From Pseudomonadota bacterium (lineage in GTDB: Bacteria; Pseudomonadota; Gammaproteobacteria; Steroidobacterales; Steroidobacteraceae), in NCBI GenBank assembly GCA_003242495.1, contig QGUO01000165.1:1-7367 (forward strand): 7,367 nucleotides of DNA, in the 5' to 3' direction. Position numbers and translations under genes: made by a program. The notes beneath the pieces were generated by a model that saw only the letters and a program-made list of their open reading frames with translations, did no database searches and was not told the origin of the DNA. Of this stretch, positions 5,488 through 7,367 are shown in pieces. The number at the start of each line of letters is the position of its first letter. Position 1 is the stretch's first letter.

Positions 5488-7367
5488 ATGCGTGCCTTCA
5501 CCGATGTCTTCATCAAGCACCCCGTGCTCGCCGCGGTGGCGAATCTCGTCATCCTCCTGGTGGGCGCCCGGGCGCTGTACACGCTGCCCGTGCAGCAGTT
5601 CCCCAGCCTGGAAAGCTCCTCGATCGTGATCACGACGGTTTATACCGGGGCCAGCGCGGAGACGGTGCGCGGTTTTCTCACCACGCCCATCGAGCGTGCC
5701 GTGTCGTCCGTCAGCGGCGTCGACTACGTCGAGTCGACCAGCCGCGCCGGGCAGAGCACGATCACGGTGCGCCTCGAGCTCGGCCATGACAGCACCGACG
5801 CGCTGGCGGAGGTGACGGCGCGCTTACAGCAGGTGCGTGCCGAGCTGCCCGCCGAGGCCGAGCCACCCGTCGTGGAGGTGCAGCGCGCCGACCGGCCATA
5901 CGGGACGTTCTACGTCGGGTTCACCTCGACGCAACGCGACACCCCGGCCCTGACCGACTGGTTGACGCGCACGCTGCAGCCGCAGCTCGCGACGCTCCCC
6001 GGTGTGCAGCGTGTCACCCTGGAGGGTGCGCGCGCGCTCGCGATGCGGGTGTGGATGGATCCGGACCAACTGGCGGCCCGCAACTTGTCGCCCGGGGACG
6101 TCCATGCGGCCTTGCAGCGCAACAACTACCTGGCCGCCGTGGGACAGACCAAGGGCGACCTGGTCCAGGTGAATCTGCTCGCGGACACCGACCTGCGTGC
6201 GGTCGAGGAGTTCGAGCAACTCATCGTCGCCGAGCGCAACGGCGCCATCGTGCGCCTGAGCGACGTCGCCCGCGTGGAGCTCGGCGCCGAGGAGGCCACC
6301 ATGGTCGCGAAGTATCGCGGCCAACCGAGCGTGTATCTCGGCATCTGGCCGCTGCCGGGCTCCAACGAGATCGAGGTCGCCGCGCACCTGCGCAGGGAGA
6401 TGGCGCGCATCGAGGCGACGCTGCCCGATGACATCGAAATGCGCCTGGTGTGGGATGGCACCATGTTCATGCGCGATGCGCTCAAGGAGATCACCAAGAC
6501 CCTGGGTGAAACCATCCTGATCGTGGCCCTCGTGGTGTTCCTGTTCCTGGGCTCGGTGCGTACCGCGATGGTGCCGCTCGTTGCCATGCCGCTGTCCCTG
6601 ATCGGCGCGGGCATCGTGATGCTGGCATTCGGCTTCAGCCTGAACCTGCTCACCATTCTGGCCATCGTACTGGCGGTCGGACTGGTGGTGGACGATGCCA
6701 TCGTGGTGGTGGAGAACGTCGAGCGCCACGTGCGTCAGGGCAAGACGCGCATCGAGGCGGCGCTTGCCGGGGCGCGCGAGCTGCGCGGGCCGGTGCTGGC
6801 CATGACGGTGACGCTGGCGGCGGTGTACACCCCCATCGCCTTCCAGGGCGGGCTCACCGGCGCGCTGTTCCTGGAATTCGCCATCACGCTGGCCGCGGCG
6901 GTCATCGTCTCCGGCTTCGTCGCGCTCACGCTCTCGCCGGTGATGAGCTCGCGCTTCGTGCACGAGCATGGCAGGCAGGCGCGTCTCACCATCCTCGTGA
7001 ACCGTGCCTTCGACACGATCCGCGCGCGTTACGAGAAGCTGCTCGATGCAGCGCTCGGCATGCGCTGGGCCATCGTGGTGGTCGCGCTCCTGGTGACCCT
7101 GGCCGCCTGGCCGCTGTACACCTACTCGCGCCAGGAGCTGGCGCCGGTGGAAGACCAGAGCCACATCAGTCTGTTCCTCGAGGCTGCGCCGGATGCCACG
7201 CTGGCCGCCGTCGACCGGGCCTCGGAGCGCGTGGCCGACGCCGTCGGCGAGTTCCCGGAAACCGATTTCATGTGGTCCCTGACGGCCCCCTGGGGCGGCT
7301 TCGGCGGCATGGTCACCAAGAACTGGCTCGAGCGAGAGCGCTCCACCCAGGAAATGTTCGGCGATGT
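5488..7367 (+). CDS. HAE-1-type RND efflux pump, inner-membrane permease (3' partial, MexI-like)
   Basis: The frame is open to the right edge and shows 626 residues of a protein expected to be about 1,030 long. Such pumps export drugs or small hydrophobic molecules from periplasm or inner membrane by proton antiport, as trimers with the adaptor and an outer-membrane channel. Visible parts: first membrane helix (about 10-30), porter domain with TPIERAVSSVSGVDYVES and NNYLAAVGQTKGD, then helices 2-6 from about 338 to 490. VGLVVDDAIVVVENVER in helix 4 holds Asp402-Asp403, equivalent to the proton-relay pair Asp407/Asp408 of AcrB. Helix 7 is at about 528-546, and a glycine-rich loop (WGGFGG, 602-607) sits where the AcrB switch loop lies. 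Wording such as ALTDWLTR, LEGARALAMRVWMD, and LTLSPVMSS is close to MexI of Pseudomonas as I remember it. The partner Lys/Arg residues of the relay in the second half lie outside the window. Confidence 0.96.
   Translation, partial: MRAFTDVFIKHPVLAAVANLVILLVGARALYTLPVQQFPSLESSSIVITTVYTGASAETVRGFLTTPIERAVSSVSGVDYVESTSRAGQSTITVRLELGHDSTDALAEVTARLQQVRAELPAEAEPPVVEVQRADRPYGTFYVGFTSTQRDTPALTDWLTRTLQPQLATLPGVQRVTLEGARALAMRVWMDPDQLAARNLSPGDVHAALQRNNYLAAVGQTKGDLVQVNLLADTDLRAVEEFEQLIVAERNGAIVRLSDVARVELGAEEATMVAKYRGQPSVYLGIWPLPGSNEIEVAAHLRREMARIEATLPDDIEMRLVWDGTMFMRDALKEITKTLGETILIVALVVFLFLGSVRTAMVPLVAMPLSLIGAGIVMLAFGFSLNLLTILAIVLAVGLVVDDAIVVVENVERHVRQGKTRIEAALAGARELRGPVLAMTVTLAAVYTPIAFQGGLTGALFLEFAITLAAAVIVSGFVALTLSPVMSSRFVHEHGRQARLTILVNRAFDTIRARYEKLLDAALGMRWAIVVVALLVTLAAWPLYTYSRQELAPVEDQSHISLFLEAAPDATLAAVDRASERVADAVGEFPETDFMWSLTAPWGGFGGMVTKNWLERERSTQEMFGD

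Noticed and set aside
5824..7164. A 446-residue minus-strand open frame over the pump
   Set aside because: Antisense shadow of the RND pump; the plus frame carries the full set of RND motifs.

Overview
The window is GC-rich DNA from a Gram-negative bacterium. It encodes an outer-membrane TonB-dependent receptor, and a periplasmic adaptor followed by an inner-membrane RND pump, both of which need a two-membrane envelope. Composition and the style of the receptor (periplasmic TonB box of the EVVVTAQ type, large FecA/sucrose-receptor-like barrel) fit a proteobacterium with many TonB receptors, such as Steroidobacter/Nevskia-like Gammaproteobacteria or a sphingomonad. That placement is inference; there is no rRNA or other marker here.

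Layout, all genes on the + strand. (1) 1-845: the 3' part of a gene for a two-domain NTF2/SnoaL-like protein of unknown function, cut by the left edge. (2) 846-1209: a gene-free stretch with four hairpins, ending in a strong intrinsic-terminator-like hairpin with a T9 tract at 1079-1137, only 72 nt before the next gene. (3) 1210-3651: a complete TonB-dependent receptor with signal peptide, TonB box, plug and barrel, and exactly six cysteines in three close pairs. (4) 3652-4182: a 531-nt gene-free stretch opening with two long GC hairpins. (5) 4183-5316: RND periplasmic adaptor. (6) 5317-5487: a 171-nt gap with a bulged 13-bp hairpin. (7) 5488 to the right edge: about the first 60% of an HAE-1-type RND efflux pump resembling MexI.

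The adaptor and pump very likely work together as one tripartite efflux system. Its outer-membrane channel, if locally encoded, lies beyond the right edge; no regulator is visible. The receptor is a separate transcription unit by the evidence of the flanking hairpins. Any functional link between receptor import, the NTF2-like protein and efflux is only suggested by proximity. I found no mobile elements, CRISPR, tRNA/rRNA or clearly new system. The points most worth a second look are the structured leader with terminator before the receptor, the cysteine pairing in the receptor, an 18-nt exact in-frame repeat inside it, and the hairpin between adaptor and pump.
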